Below, piece after piece: positions 44,718 through 54,135 of a stretch of DNA of 64,000 nucleotides (the first letter of the stretch is position 1; each line of letters opens with the position of its first letter). The translations under genes were made by a program, and so were the position numbers. The notes beneath the pieces were generated by a model. That model did no database searches. It worked only from the letters and a program-made list of their open reading frames with translations, and had not been told where the DNA came from. The DNA comes from Candidatus Nyctobacter psychrophilus. Lineage in GTDB: Bacteria; Vulcanimicrobiota; Vulcanimicrobiia; Vulcanimicrobiales; Vulcanimicrobiaceae. The stretch covers positions 47,684 to 111,683 of the forward strand of contig JACRTY010000004.1 in NCBI GenBank assembly GCA_014305025.1, written 5' to 3'.

Positions 44718-45496
44718 GCCTGCGCACGTATGCGGCCTTCTTCAGCCCCAACGCCCGCCACGTCTTTCGGCGTAATCTGCTCGCGTGGCGCAAGTACGCG
44801 TGGTCGAGCGTGACGATCAACTTCGCCGAACCATTCGTCTACTTTCTGGCCATCGGCTTCGGTTTGGGCAGTTACGTGCGGCTGGGAGGTCAGACGCGCT
44901 TCGTCAGTTTTCTTGCGGCCGGATTGCTCGCCGCGCTGCCGATGAATTCGGCGACCTTCGATGCCGCGTGGGGCGTGTACGAACGCCTCAATACGAGCGG
45001 CGTCTACGAATCGATGGTGACGGCGCCCGTCGATCCACGCGAAATCGCCGCCGGTGAGTATTTATGGCAGGCGTTTCGCGCGCTGTTGTACGGGACACTT
45101 TTTTTGATCGTCATGGCGCTGTTCGGGTTGATCGCCTCACCGCTCGCGCTGCTGGCGCTCGTCGTCGTGACGTTGACGGGCATCCTGTTCGCCATCCCGG
45201 CGGTTGCGCTCGGCGCCACCGTCCCGTACCAAGAGCAGCTCTTCTACTATTTTTCGATCGTCATCACGCCGTTATTCATGGTGAGCGGCGTTTTCTTTCC
45301 GCTCGATCGGCTGCCGGTGTGGGCGCGCGACGTCATCTGGTTCACGCCGCTCTACCATGCGGTCAACGCCGTGCGGCCGCTCATCGCCGGCCGGCCGACC
45401 GTGGGAACGCTCGGTGACGTCGCGTGGCTGGTCGTCTTCATCGCGCTGTTCATGGCCTTACCGATGGCGCGGCTACGAAAAAAGCTCGCGAGTTAG
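44714..45496 (+). CDS. ABC-2 exporter permease (NodJ type)
   Basis: 260 residues with six hydrophobic segments and the ABC-2 layout: NFAEPFVYFLAIGFGLGSYV, AGLLAALPMNSATFDAAWGV, YERLNTSGVYESMVTAPVDP, and SGVFFPLDRLPVWARDVIWF near the end. The closest named relatives move lipochitin oligosaccharides, but homologues are widespread and the substrate is unknown. It overlaps the ATPase gene by 4 bases and ends near the convergent hyuB. Confidence 0.9.
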   Translation: MSLRTYAAFFSPNARHVFRRNLLAWRKYAWSSVTINFAEPFVYFLAIGFGLGSYVRLGGQTRFVSFLAAGLLAALPMNSATFDAAWGVYERLNTSGVYESMVTAPVDPREIAAGEYLWQAFRALLYGTLFLIVMALFGLIASPLALLALVVVTLTGILFAIPAVALGATVPYQEQLFYYFSIVITPLFMVSGVFFPLDRLPVWARDVIWFTPLYHAVNAVRPLIAGRPTVGTLGDVAWLVVFIALFMALPMARLRKKLAS

Positions 45497-45522
45497 GGCC
45501 GCCGCTCCTGCACGTGGTTGGC

Positions 45523-47472
45523 CTACTGGATCTGCCCTACGAGGAGATCGGCGAAGGCGCTGGGTTGTGAGAGGAAGGGGTGGTGGCCGCCTCGATCGCC
45601 GCGCAGGTGGCGTCGACGTCGGCGTAGAGGTCGCCGAGGACGTCGCCGATCTCGCCGCAACTGGGGAGCGCCACCGCGACGGTCGGGATGCCGCGCCCGG
45701 CGAGCGGCTCGCTCACGCGGCTCCACCACCAACGAGCGTCTCGGACGCAGGCGCCGTGCACGAAGATCAGTGTTGGCAACAGGGACTCTCTCCTTCATCA
45801 CATGCGTGATTGTATTTGCCGGTTGGGGTAACGAGCGCGCCGGCCTCTGTTCTAAGAGGGCGGGTTTACGGTTGTTGCTACGGTGCCTTAGCTGTTCACT
45901 CGCGGGTTTCCCGGCATGGCCGTAGCCGCCGCCGCCGGCGGTGGAGATCGTGATCTCATCGCCCTGCTCCAGCGGCAACGTGGTCTTCGCGGCCAACCGT
46001 GACGTTATACCGTTGTGCCGCAGCGTATGCGCGCCGCAGCCGCCCGCTTCGCCGCCGCGCGGCGCGACGGTGTGGCGATCCGCCAGCAACGACGCGACGG
46101 CGTTTCCGGCCCGCAGGGCAAAGGCGCGCACGATTCCGGCTCCGCCGCGGTACCGGCCGCCGCCTCCCGAGCCTGCGGCGAACTCGTAGCGCGTGACCAG
46201 CAGCGGTAGCTCGCGTTCGAGCGCTTCGATCGGCGTGTTGAGGGTGTTGGTCATGTGCACGTGAACGCCGTCGATGCCGTCGGCATGGGGGCGCGCACCC
46301 ATGCCGCAACCATTAGTTTCGTAGAATGCCCAGGTACGGCCGGTCTCGTCCGTGCCGCCGAGCAGCACGTTGTTCATCGAACCGCCGCTTTGCGCCGGTA
46401 GGCGCTCCGGTGCCAAGCGTGCAAGGGCGCCGAGCACCAGATCGGCATTGCGCATAGACGTCTCGACGTTGCCGGCGCCCACGGCGGCCGGACGGCGCGG
46501 ATTGAGCAGTGTGCCTTCGGGAACGCGCACGTGAACCGGACGAAACGACCCGTCGTTCGTGGGGATGTACGGATCCGTGACGGCGCGTACCGCGTAGTAG
46601 ACGCCCGATAGCGTCACGCCGTAAACGGCGTTGAGCGGCAGACGTTGCTGCGGCGCGGTTCCTTCATAATCGAGACTCAACGTATCGCCGCGCTTCTCCA
46701 GGCGCACGCGCAGGACGATCGACGGTTCGCCCCTTTCGTCCTCGAGAACGTCGTGATGGTTGACGACGCCATCGGGAAAGTCGCGCAACGCGGCACGCGT
46801 GCGGCGCTCGGCGTCGTCGAGCGCTTGGTCGAGTGCGCGTGTGACGACGTCGGTACCGTAGCGTTCGACCACTTCAAGGAAACGCCGTTCGCCCACGAAG
46901 TTACCGGCAATCTGCGCGCGCAAGTCGCCGGCCCGAGCGTGGGGTGTGCGCGAGTTTGCGCGCAGCAGCTCGACCGTTTCAGCGACGGGCCGGTCATCGC
47001 GCACCAGCACCATCGGCGGCACGATGCTGCCTTCGGCGAAGAGATCGGCGGCGTCGGGCGGCATCGAGCCCGGCACCGCGCCGCCGACATCCGTGTGGTG
47101 CGCCTTGTTGACCGCATAACCGACGAGCGTTTCATGCGCGTACATGGGGCGCACGACGGTGACGTCGTTAAGGTGCGTGCCGCAAATGTAGGGATCGTTG
47201 ACGACGATCATCTCCCCCGCGGCCGGCGTGCGGCCACGCTCCGTGAGCCACGCGACGGTGCGGCGCAACCCCCACGGCAGCGAACCGAGGTGGACGGGAA
47301 TGTGTTCGGCTTGCGCGATCAGGCGGCCGCGTGCATCGAAGAGGGCGCACGAATGATCGAGCCGTTCCTTGATGTTGGGCGAATACGCCGCGTCGCGGAT
47401 GGCGATGCCCATCTCCTCGCAGGCGTACACGAGCGCCGACCCGATCAGTTGTGCCGTAATGGGATCGAGCAT
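45523..47472 (-). CDS. hyuB: Hydantoinase B / oxoprolinase family protein with abnormal tail
   Basis: Subunit partner of HyuA in ATP-dependent opening of hydantoin, oxoproline or related rings (also acetone carboxylase-like). Start ATG of MLDPITAQLIGSALVYACEE; it shares one base with the hyuA stop (TGATG). Signatures: SPNIKERLDHSCALFDARG, AEHIPVHLGSLPWG, VNDPYICGTHLNDV, NKAHHTDVGG, GAGNVETSMR, QSGGSMNNVLLGG and GSGGGGRYRGGAGIVR, ending at STAGGGGYG. After that, about 125 residues are low-complexity and Arg-rich, running through a remnant of another gene in a shifted frame. The normal C-terminus therefore seems lost. Confidence 0.87.
   Translation of the reverse strand: MLDPITAQLIGSALVYACEEMGIAIRDAAYSPNIKERLDHSCALFDARGRLIAQAEHIPVHLGSLPWGLRRTVAWLTERGRTPAAGEMIVVNDPYICGTHLNDVTVVRPMYAHETLVGYAVNKAHHTDVGGAVPGSMPPDAADLFAEGSIVPPMVLVRDDRPVAETVELLRANSRTPHARAGDLRAQIAGNFVGERRFLEVVERYGTDVVTRALDQALDDAERRTRAALRDFPDGVVNHHDVLEDERGEPSIVLRVRLEKRGDTLSLDYEGTAPQQRLPLNAVYGVTLSGVYYAVRAVTDPYIPTNDGSFRPVHVRVPEGTLLNPRRPAAVGAGNVETSMRNADLVLGALARLAPERLPAQSGGSMNNVLLGGTDETGRTWAFYETNGCGMGARPHADGIDGVHVHMTNTLNTPIEALERELPLLVTRYEFAAGSGGGGRYRGGAGIVRAFALRAGNAVASLLADRHTVAPRGGEAGGCGAHTLRHNGITSRLAAKTTLPLEQGDEITISTAGGGGYGHAGKPASEQLRHRSNNRKPALLEQRPARSLPQPANTITHVMKERVPVANTDLRARRLRPRRSLVVEPRERAARRARHPDRRGGAPQLRRDRRRPRRPLRRRRRHLRGDRGGHHPFLSQPSAFADLLVGQIQ
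45537..45779 (-). pseudogene. N-terminal fragment of an alpha/beta-hydrolase
   Basis: In a frame different from hyuB, MPTLIFVHGACVRDARWWWS and GRGIPTVAVALPSCGEIGDV then LGDLYADVDATCAAIEA match the first strands and HG oxyanion motif of small alpha/beta-hydrolases. The fragment ends before the GxSxG nucleophile. The bases are shared with the abnormal tail of hyuB. Confidence 0.6.
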
Positions 47473-49538
47473 CACGGCGTTGCGTCCAGAACGAGATTCT
47501 GCAAAGCGTCGACCGCTGCGTGCCAACCGCGGCCGACGTACGACGTCGCATCATACTGTTCGACGACACCGGGGCCATCGAACACGTCGCCGCTTCGTAG
47601 CGCGGCGCGCGCATAGACCGGCATTGCGCGGAAAGCCTCCCCATCGAAGACGTCTCGCTGCTCGATAAGGGCTTCCGCGGCGGGCTCGCGTTGCGCCGAG
47701 ACGGTCACCGCGTTCAACGGAGGTTTTGCCGTAGCACCGAGCGCGATGACCCGCGCGGTGACGATCTCGACGGGTTCGTCGCGCGCGGCGAACCCGTAAC
47801 GCTGCTCGTGGCGAGCATGGAAGGCGGCGACCGCGGATTCGAGCGATGCCGTCCGTACGACCGGAAGTTCGGTCGATTGTCCGGCGTAGCGCAGATCGAT
47901 TTGACGGGTGAAGCTGCGAGCATTGCGCGGGACGGCTTGCGACGCGAGCTCCGCATCGGTTTGTGACGTGAGCCCGTCGAGGACGGCGGCAACGCGTGAC
48001 CACGCCGCTGCATCCGCTGGCCCGACGACCGAGCGAACCGCGACGGAGCGTACGTCGGCTGCCAGCAGGCCATATGCGGAGAACACGCCGGGATGCGGCG
48101 GCACGATGATGCGCGCCACCCCGATGTCCGCGGCGACCGAACAGGCGTGCAACGGGCCCGCGCCGCCGAAGGCAAGCAACGTGAAGTCGCGCGGATCGTG
48201 ACCGCGCTCGAGCGAGACGATGCGCAGCACCTTCGCCATCTCGGCATCGACCAGCGATACGATGCCGGCCGCCGTGCGTTCGACGTCGCCGCCCAGCGGC
48301 GCGGCGACCGCTCCGATTGCCGAGCGCGCCCGCGCTGCGTCGATGGGAAAGCTGCCGCCCAGCAGCGCGCGGGGATTGGAGCGGCCGAGGACGACGTCGG
48401 CATCGGTGACCGTTGGGCGCGCTCCATGTCCATAACATGCCGGCCCGGGGTCGGCGCCGGCCGATAACGGCCCGACGCGAAGAACGCCCGCCGCATCCAG
48501 CCACGCGAGCGTGCCGCCGCCCGCGCTCACTTCGGCAAGATCGATGAACGGAAAGCGCACCGGATACCCGCTTCCTCTCACGGAGCGGCCGCTATGCGTC
48601 GCACCGGCCGCCTCAAACGACGCGCTGACTTCGGGTACGCCGGCGAAGATCGCGCCCGCTTTGGCCGTCGTGCCGCCCATGTCGAACGATAAGATATTGC
48701 CGATGCCGAGCGCGCGGCCGACGTAGGCGGCGGCGATGACGCCGCTCGCGGGCCCGCTTTCGATCAGGCTGGCTGGACGGCGGCTTGCGTTCTCGAGGGC
48801 CGCCATGCCGCCGTCGGAGCGCATCATGAAGAGCGGTGCCCGCACGCCTTGGGCGCGAACGCCCCGGGCGAGCCTGTCGAGATACGTGCGAACAATGGGC
48901 CCGAGCGCAGCGTTGACGACGGTCGTCGAGAAGCGTTCGTACTCGCGGTACTGCGGATCGATTTCGGACGACAGCGACACGTCGACGTCGGGCAGCACCG
49001 AGAACGCGTCGCGGATGGCACGCTCGTGTGCACCGTCTACGTCCGCGTGCAGCAGCCCAACCGCGACGGCGCGGATGCCGCGCTCGCGGACCGCGTCAAC
49101 GGCGGCGGCCACGCTTGCTGCATCGAGCGCGACGAGCACGGAACCGTCGTGCGCGCGCCGTTCGCGCACGACCAGCCGGTCTTCGCGGCGCGCCAGCGGC
49201 CTCGGTCGCTCCACGAAGAGGTCGTAGATGGCGCTGCGGTTCTGCCGGCCGATCTCGAGCACGTCGCGAAAGCCTTCGGTCGTGATGAAGGCGACGCGTG
49301 GCACATCGAGATGGACTTGACCAAGCAGTGCGTTCGTCGCAATCGTGCTGGCATGCGCAACGAGCGCGATGTCGCGCGGCGCGATATCGGCAAGGGACGC
49401 CCGTAATGCCGCTAAGAAACCTTCATCGGGGGCTCGTGGCGTCGACGCAACTTTGTAGCGCGTCAGTCTACCGATGTCGTCGAGCGCGACGAGATCGGTG
49501 AATGTCCCGCCGACATCGATGCCGACCCGTACGCTCAC
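47472..49538 (-). CDS. hyuA: Hydantoinase A / oxoprolinase family protein
   Basis: 688 residues of the ASKHA-fold hydantoinase A family, which uses ATP to activate a cyclic amide or ketone. VGIDVGGTFTDLVALDDIGR (phosphate loop), VAHASTIATNALLGQ, SFDMGGTTAKAG (second phosphate loop), RGSGYPVRFPFIDLAEVSAG and GAGPLHACSVAADIGV are clear. No defects are seen. It is the first gene of a two-gene operon with hyuB. The substrate (hydantoin, 5-oxoproline, N-methylhydantoin or acetone) cannot be told. Confidence 0.93.
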   Translation of the reverse strand: MSVRVGIDVGGTFTDLVALDDIGRLTRYKVASTPRAPDEGFLAALRASLADIAPRDIALVAHASTIATNALLGQVHLDVPRVAFITTEGFRDVLEIGRQNRSAIYDLFVERPRPLARREDRLVVRERRAHDGSVLVALDAASVAAAVDAVRERGIRAVAVGLLHADVDGAHERAIRDAFSVLPDVDVSLSSEIDPQYREYERFSTTVVNAALGPIVRTYLDRLARGVRAQGVRAPLFMMRSDGGMAALENASRRPASLIESGPASGVIAAAYVGRALGIGNILSFDMGGTTAKAGAIFAGVPEVSASFEAAGATHSGRSVRGSGYPVRFPFIDLAEVSAGGGTLAWLDAAGVLRVGPLSAGADPGPACYGHGARPTVTDADVVLGRSNPRALLGGSFPIDAARARSAIGAVAAPLGGDVERTAAGIVSLVDAEMAKVLRIVSLERGHDPRDFTLLAFGGAGPLHACSVAADIGVARIIVPPHPGVFSAYGLLAADVRSVAVRSVVGPADAAAWSRVAAVLDGLTSQTDAELASQAVPRNARSFTRQIDLRYAGQSTELPVVRTASLESAVAAFHARHEQRYGFAARDEPVEIVTARVIALGATAKPPLNAVTVSAQREPAAEALIEQRDVFDGEAFRAMPVYARAALRSGDVFDGPGVVEQYDATSYVGRGWHAAVDALQNLVLDATP

Positions 49539-49541
49539 GTG

Positions 49542-50043
49542 CTATGCGCGAACCAGAATACCGTCGTAGACGCCGTTCAGGGAAAGAACCGCCGAGATTG
49601 AGGCCAGTTCGATCGCCGACGTGGGCCACGTTGTCTCGACCCGGTCGTCAGCGCGGCGATGGAGCACGACGAACCGCTTTGGTGAATCGATCACGAGATA
49701 TTCGCCAAGTGTCGGAATCGCGAGATAACCGCGCGCTTTGTCTCGGAGGTCGAGGGTCGACGTTGAAGGAGAGAGCACTTCGACGATCAGCTTCGGAAAG
49801 CGGGTCGATATCGGGCCGATAGCCACTTGCCGGTGTCTCGACCGTCATATTTTCAGAATAGAGGTCACAATCGTCACCGAGTGCATTCCCGATTGCTTTC
49901 TGGAGGCGTCCTACGATGCGCGCATGCCGCCGCGTGGGGCTGGACGTCGCGACGATCACGCCGTCGATCAGTTCGTGACTACTCTCTTGCCGCGCCTCCC
50001 ATGCAAGGAACTCGGCCACGGTGATCGGCTTCGGGTCCAGCAT
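49542..50043 (-). pseudogene. Frameshifted Uma2-family nuclease gene
   Basis: The first frame reads MLDPKPITVAEFLAWEARQ, SHELIDGVIVATSSPTRRHA and ETPASGYRPDI, the front of Uma2 (DUF820) proteins. From about 49830 a second frame continues with RFPKLIVEVLSPSTSTLDLR and GYLAIPTLGEYLVIDS, the nuclease core with its E.LS motif. The join is out of frame and about 20 residues usually found between the two parts are absent. It is inactive unless recoded. Confidence 0.7.
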
Positions 50044-50137
50044 GGCATCGTGTTCACGATCGTGAGGCAAAAGCCGCTCGTTGTCCTGGCCGCCCCCGAA
50101 GCGTGTCAGCGTGATGGCGACAGCCAAGTGTGCCGCC

Positions 50138-51004
50138 TCAGTGCATAGCGTACGTGAGCACGATTTGATCGCGAACGATTACGTCGGTGGGGTCGGGGGG
50201 TGGAACGCGGATATTGAGTTGCACGGAACGATCGGCCGAATCGTCCGGACCGCACCGGCCGCGCGCGGCTCCGGCGAATTCCTCTCGGATTTCTAAGATT
50301 GGGCCGAGGCGTTGGTGGGTCTGACGGGCTTGAGTGAGGGCTACGGTCTGCGCGTTATCGAAGGCCGCGCGGCGCGCTTGAGCCAGCGCCTCCGAACAGT
50401 CGGCAACGACGAAAACGGCACTGGTAAAGACGTGAAACGTCGGGTAACCGCCGGCTGAATCGATCGCATCGCTCAGTTGGCGGACGCGGGCCTGCGTGGG
50501 ATGCTCGACGTCGAAGGCGATGTCGATGGCGCCGGGTCTGCCGCCCTGCCAGGGCGCTTGAAAGGGTTCTTGCCGCAGCGTCTCTCGAATGTTCGCAAAC
50601 GCGATGCCGTTGGCCGTCAACGCGGTGACGATCGGCTGCGCGTCGGCCAGATTCAGCGGACGCACCGGCATCGATGGCACGTCGCGGGCGCTGAAGGCAA
50701 CGTGAAAAAGCGCGGCTTGCCCCGATTGGGCAACGTCGGCGGATCCATTGACGGCCAAGGTCGGCGCAGGACCGAAATCGATGTCTCGTCGATCGAACCC
50801 GTACGGCGACACAGCAGCGAGCGGAACGATATCGACGACGCCGCTCGGTATCGGTATGGGTACGCGCGGCGCCTGCACGGGTTGCGCGACGGCGGCGGCA
50901 TGTGCCGTGCAGCCGCCCGCCAGCACGAAGGCGAGCAGGAGAGCAGAGCAGTCCGCCCTGCGCAGGCCTCGCGTCCGGTGCGGGAGCCTTCTACTGAAGC
51001 GCAT
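50138..51004 (-). CDS. SIMPL-domain (DUF541) lipoprotein
   Basis: 288 residues from the ATG of MRFSRRLPHR. The lipobox LAFVLAGGC suggests a lipid-anchored envelope protein. The SIMPL/DUF541 fold shows in LAVNGSADVAQSGQAALFHV, TALTANGIAFANIRETLRQ and SEALAQARRAAFDNAQTVAL. Relatives are periplasmic or outer-membrane proteins linked to oxidative stress, with no agreed activity. Its start overlaps by 14 bases the end of a second SIMPL-like gene upstream. Confidence 0.72.
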   Translation of the reverse strand: MRFSRRLPHRTRGLRRADCSALLLAFVLAGGCTAHAAAVAQPVQAPRVPIPIPSGVVDIVPLAAVSPYGFDRRDIDFGPAPTLAVNGSADVAQSGQAALFHVAFSARDVPSMPVRPLNLADAQPIVTALTANGIAFANIRETLRQEPFQAPWQGGRPGAIDIAFDVEHPTQARVRQLSDAIDSAGGYPTFHVFTSAVFVVADCSEALAQARRAAFDNAQTVALTQARQTHQRLGPILEIREEFAGAARGRCGPDDSADRSVQLNIRVPPPDPTDVIVRDQIVLTYAMH

Positions 51005-52445
51005 AGAAAACACGCACGCTCGCGCGCACGCGTCCGCTTGCGCCGAGCGGTACGTCGCCCGGGAATGCGGCGGCGGCATCGGGCACCTGCGCTAGCGCAC
51101 GCACATCGGGTGAGGGACTATCGCACTCCAAACGTTCCAAGCGCGCGCGGGCAGAAACGGCGGCGAGGCGGGCCAGCCGTCGATGCGTGGCCTGAGCGAA
51201 GGATGCGGCGCCGGCTCGGGCCGCGCGCGCCGCTGCACGCGTCGCGAATCGCAACAAGGCTGGACAATCGGCGGCGTATGCGAAGACGCGGGTCTGAACC
51301 GGAACGTTTCGCCGCAGCGCGCGCGTGTGAAAATCTTCCAAAAACCGTTCGAGTTCGAGGCGAGCGACGCTCAAGGTGAGCACGACTTCACGGGCGCCTC
51401 GGGGCGTTACCCGTTCGAGCACGTCGCCTGCCGGTGTGTTCATAGCGGCCAGGATGGACCGCACCGACTCGCTCGACGCCCCATTGGGCGCCAGCGTCAC
51501 AAGCCATGCCGCCGGCCGATCGAGCCGCACGAAGCGTGTTACTTCGACGCTGTAGTAATGCGTCTTGCGCGACGAGTGGAAACGCTTCAAGCCGTCGTAC
51601 GCCGCTTCGCCCAGATCGGCCGCCGGAACCACCGTTGCCCCGTCGAGCGAAACGATGCGTTGCGAAAGAAGCGCAGGGCCGGCCTGATATGAGGCAAGAT
51701 CGACGGCCGAGAACACGGTGCCGGGCGCTGATCCGAACATTTCGGGCGTGGAGTCGATGCTCTGTACGGGCGGCGGTGAAGCACCGGCGCAAGCGATCGA
51801 CGCATCGGGCGGCGATGCGACCTCATCGGCACCCGGCGCTTCTAACGACGGGAAGGCTTCATCGTGCGTGCGGCCGGCAAGAACCAAACCGAGGCCGTCC
51901 GCCGCGGCGCTGGCCACCGTTGCCGCTCGGCGTCGCGCCGTCTCAAGCGCCGCTTGCCGTAGGGCGGCACAGCCGTCGACTGCCGACCACGTACCGAGAT
52001 ACTGAGCATTGACGCCGACGCCGGCGGCATAGATTCGATTGATCGAATCGAGCGTCGGTCGGGCGAGCGTCACGCTGATGACAGCCACGATACCCAGCGG
52101 CAACCCGAACGCATTGAAGGGGCGATAACGGCGAACGGTGATGGCGCGTGGGTCGACGCCAGCCGCTTCCAAATTCGCGGCGACATCTTCGATCTGAGCC
52201 GGCGTCACGGTGAGCTTTATACCCGGCTCGTACTCCGCGGTGGAAAGGAACCCGGATGGTCGATTCATCACGACGTACCGAATAATCGCCGTTTGCGTGG
52301 AGGCAGGGACGCGCCCTACCGCGTCGCCGACGACGAGCGTGCCGGAGCTGGGAATCTGGAACGTGGTGACTGACTGCGGTATGGCACGCGCTTGCGCAGT
52401 GACGACGAACGCCGTGGTCAGGACGAATGCCGGCGGTATCCGCAT
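50991..52445 (-). CDS. Exported protein with two SIMPL-like domains
   Basis: 484 residues from an ATG behind AGGAGG. Signal peptide MRIPPAFVLTTAFVVTAQARA. Two divergent SIMPL-like regions are suggested: one around residues 35-200 (TLVVGDAVGRVPASTQTAII, LEAAGVDPRAITVRRYRPFN, ALRQAALETARRRAATVASA), the other around 300-460 (RVTPRGAREVVLTLSVARLE, CPALLRFATRAAARAARAGA). It forms an operon with the following SIMPL lipoprotein. No activity is known. Confidence 0.65.
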   Translation of the reverse strand: MRIPPAFVLTTAFVVTAQARAIPQSVTTFQIPSSGTLVVGDAVGRVPASTQTAIIRYVVMNRPSGFLSTAEYEPGIKLTVTPAQIEDVAANLEAAGVDPRAITVRRYRPFNAFGLPLGIVAVISVTLARPTLDSINRIYAAGVGVNAQYLGTWSAVDGCAALRQAALETARRRAATVASAAADGLGLVLAGRTHDEAFPSLEAPGADEVASPPDASIACAGASPPPVQSIDSTPEMFGSAPGTVFSAVDLASYQAGPALLSQRIVSLDGATVVPAADLGEAAYDGLKRFHSSRKTHYYSVEVTRFVRLDRPAAWLVTLAPNGASSESVRSILAAMNTPAGDVLERVTPRGAREVVLTLSVARLELERFLEDFHTRALRRNVPVQTRVFAYAADCPALLRFATRAAARAARAGAASFAQATHRRLARLAAVSARARLERLECDSPSPDVRALAQVPDAAAAFPGDVPLGASGRVRASVRVFYALQ

Positions 52446-52521
52446 CGTGCGCCTCCTGCATGCAACGCTTTTCTTGAAAGCGCCGCAGTATAACCGATCG
52501 TGACCGTCGGAAACGCAACCG

Positions 52522-53499
52522 ATGGCCCCATCACTCGAAGCCGTCCGGCCGATCGCACTCGCCGAGATAGAGCAAGCGCGCCGCCGAATCGCGCCGACCA
52601 TCATTCATACACCGCTGGTCCGTCTCGAATTGGGTCCGGGCTACCCCGACATCCGCCTCAAACTGGAGAACCTGCAGCCGACGAACGCCTACAAATTGCG
52701 GGGCGCGGCCAACGCCGTAGCCATGCTTGCGGAGTCCGAGCGCAAACCCGGCGTGTGGACGATCAGCGCGGGAAATGCCGGCCAAGGCGTTGCGTATGCG
52801 GCACGACGAGCCGGCGTCCCCTGCACGGTCGTCGTCATCGAGACGGCGCCGGCTTCGAAGATCGAGCGGATGAAGGCGCTCGGCGCAAAGCTCGTTCCGG
52901 TGCCGTACGACGTCGCCTGGAAAGCGCTCGATGAACGCGCGTTTCCCGGGGTCGACGGGACATTCATCCACCCGTTTGACGATCATAATTTCATCGCGGG
53001 GCACGGCACCATGGGTCTTGAGATTCTTGAGGATGCGCCCGATGCGGCCGCCGTCATTGCCGGCATCGGCGGCGGCGGCCTCATTACGGGCGTCGCTAGC
53101 GCGATCAAGGCGCACAAACCGGAGATCAGGATTTGGGGCGCCGAGCCGCAAACGGCCGCTCCGGCCGCGCTTTCGTTCAGCGCGGGCTCGGCGCAAGTGT
53201 TTGCCGACTGGAAGCCGTCGTTTGTCGACGGCGCCGGCGGCCAAAGTGTTTTCCCGCGCATGTGGGAGCGGATGAAGCCGCTCGTGGACGGCAGCATCGT
53301 CGTCAGTCTCGAGCAGATCGAACACGCGATGCGGTTGATGGCGGAAAAGGTGCGCATCATCGCCGAAGGCGCCGGCGCGCTACCGCTGGCGGCGGCCTTG
53401 ACCGGCAACGCCGGGCAAGGGCCGATCGTCGCGATCGTCTCCGGCGGAAATCTCGATCTGAAGAAGTTCTGCGAGATTCTCGAGGCGACGGCGAGTTAG
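52522..53499 (+). CDS. PLP-dependent serine/threonine dehydratase-like enzyme
   Basis: 325 residues of PLP fold type II. The Lys Schiff base sits in TNAYKLRGAANAVAML (usual motif S-x-K-x-RG, here with Asn-Ala-Tyr before Lys). The phosphate loop is AGIGGGGLITGVASAIKAHK, and the ring region has ISAGNAGQGVAYAARRAGVP and IVSGGNLDL. It is shorter than IlvA and has no regulatory domain, as in TdcB and serine racemase. The SGGN at the end and the altered NAYK leave open a related elimination such as threo-3-hydroxyaspartate dehydratase. Confidence 0.88.
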   Translation: MAPSLEAVRPIALAEIEQARRRIAPTIIHTPLVRLELGPGYPDIRLKLENLQPTNAYKLRGAANAVAMLAESERKPGVWTISAGNAGQGVAYAARRAGVPCTVVVIETAPASKIERMKALGAKLVPVPYDVAWKALDERAFPGVDGTFIHPFDDHNFIAGHGTMGLEILEDAPDAAAVIAGIGGGGLITGVASAIKAHKPEIRIWGAEPQTAAPAALSFSAGSAQVFADWKPSFVDGAGGQSVFPRMWERMKPLVDGSIVVSLEQIEHAMRLMAEKVRIIAEGAGALPLAAALTGNAGQGPIVAIVSGGNLDLKKFCEILEATAS

Positions 53500-53543
53500 T
53501 GTAACGCTTATGGCGCAGACTCTACGACACAATGTGTACGCCG

Positions 53544-54011
53544 CTAGAGCCAGCGCCGAACGCGGCTCTTGTAGGCGAGGTATGCCGTCCCGAACTTGCG
53601 CTCGAGATATCGTTCCTCGCGACAGATCACGCCGCGTTGCACGACCGCCAGGACCGCCGGCAACAGCGCGAGCGGTAACGTCGCGCGAGCGAACAGCGCG
53701 ATGGCCGCATAGAACATGGCCATCGAGACGTACAGCGGGTTCCGCGAAAAGCGAAATGGGCCGCTCTCGATGATGGCGGTGGTCGGCCGGTAGGGATCGA
53801 TGCTGGTTTTCATCGCGAGCATCCGGACGGCGGCGCCTGGGCCGTACGCCGCCCCGGATGCAAGGAGCGCTGCACCCAGGATGTTGGCGACGAGCCTTCC
53901 CGGTTTCGGCAACGGCACACGGCGATTCGCCAAGAGTCCCACGGCCAGCCCGGCAGCGAAAAGCAGCGGCGGCGGCGCGATGATTCCAGGAGTGTCCGAC
54001 GATTCATCCAT
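53544..54011 (-). CDS. Isoprenylcysteine methyltransferase-like membrane protein
   Basis: 155 residues with about four hydrophobic segments. The family signature is PTTAIIESGPFRFSRNPLYV and SMAMFYAAIALF, then EERYLERKFGTAYLAYKSRV and RRWL, as in ICMT/PEMT-type bacterial methyltransferases that methylate lipids or small molecules with SAM. Substrate unknown. Confidence 0.88.
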   Translation of the reverse strand: MDESSDTPGIIAPPPLLFAAGLAVGLLANRRVPLPKPGRLVANILGAALLASGAAYGPGAAVRMLAMKTSIDPYRPTTAIIESGPFRFSRNPLYVSMAMFYAAIALFARATLPLALLPAVLAVVQRGVICREERYLERKFGTAYLAYKSRVRRWL

Positions 54012-54135
54012 CGTCGTTTCTGCTCCGGCGGACGTACGTTGGCCTCGAAAGCGCGGCGCGTGCCGCTCTGCCCGGAGGCCGGCGCACTATGCGAACGCAG
54101 GACACCGCGCGAAGCCGGCGATAACGGGCGGCACG

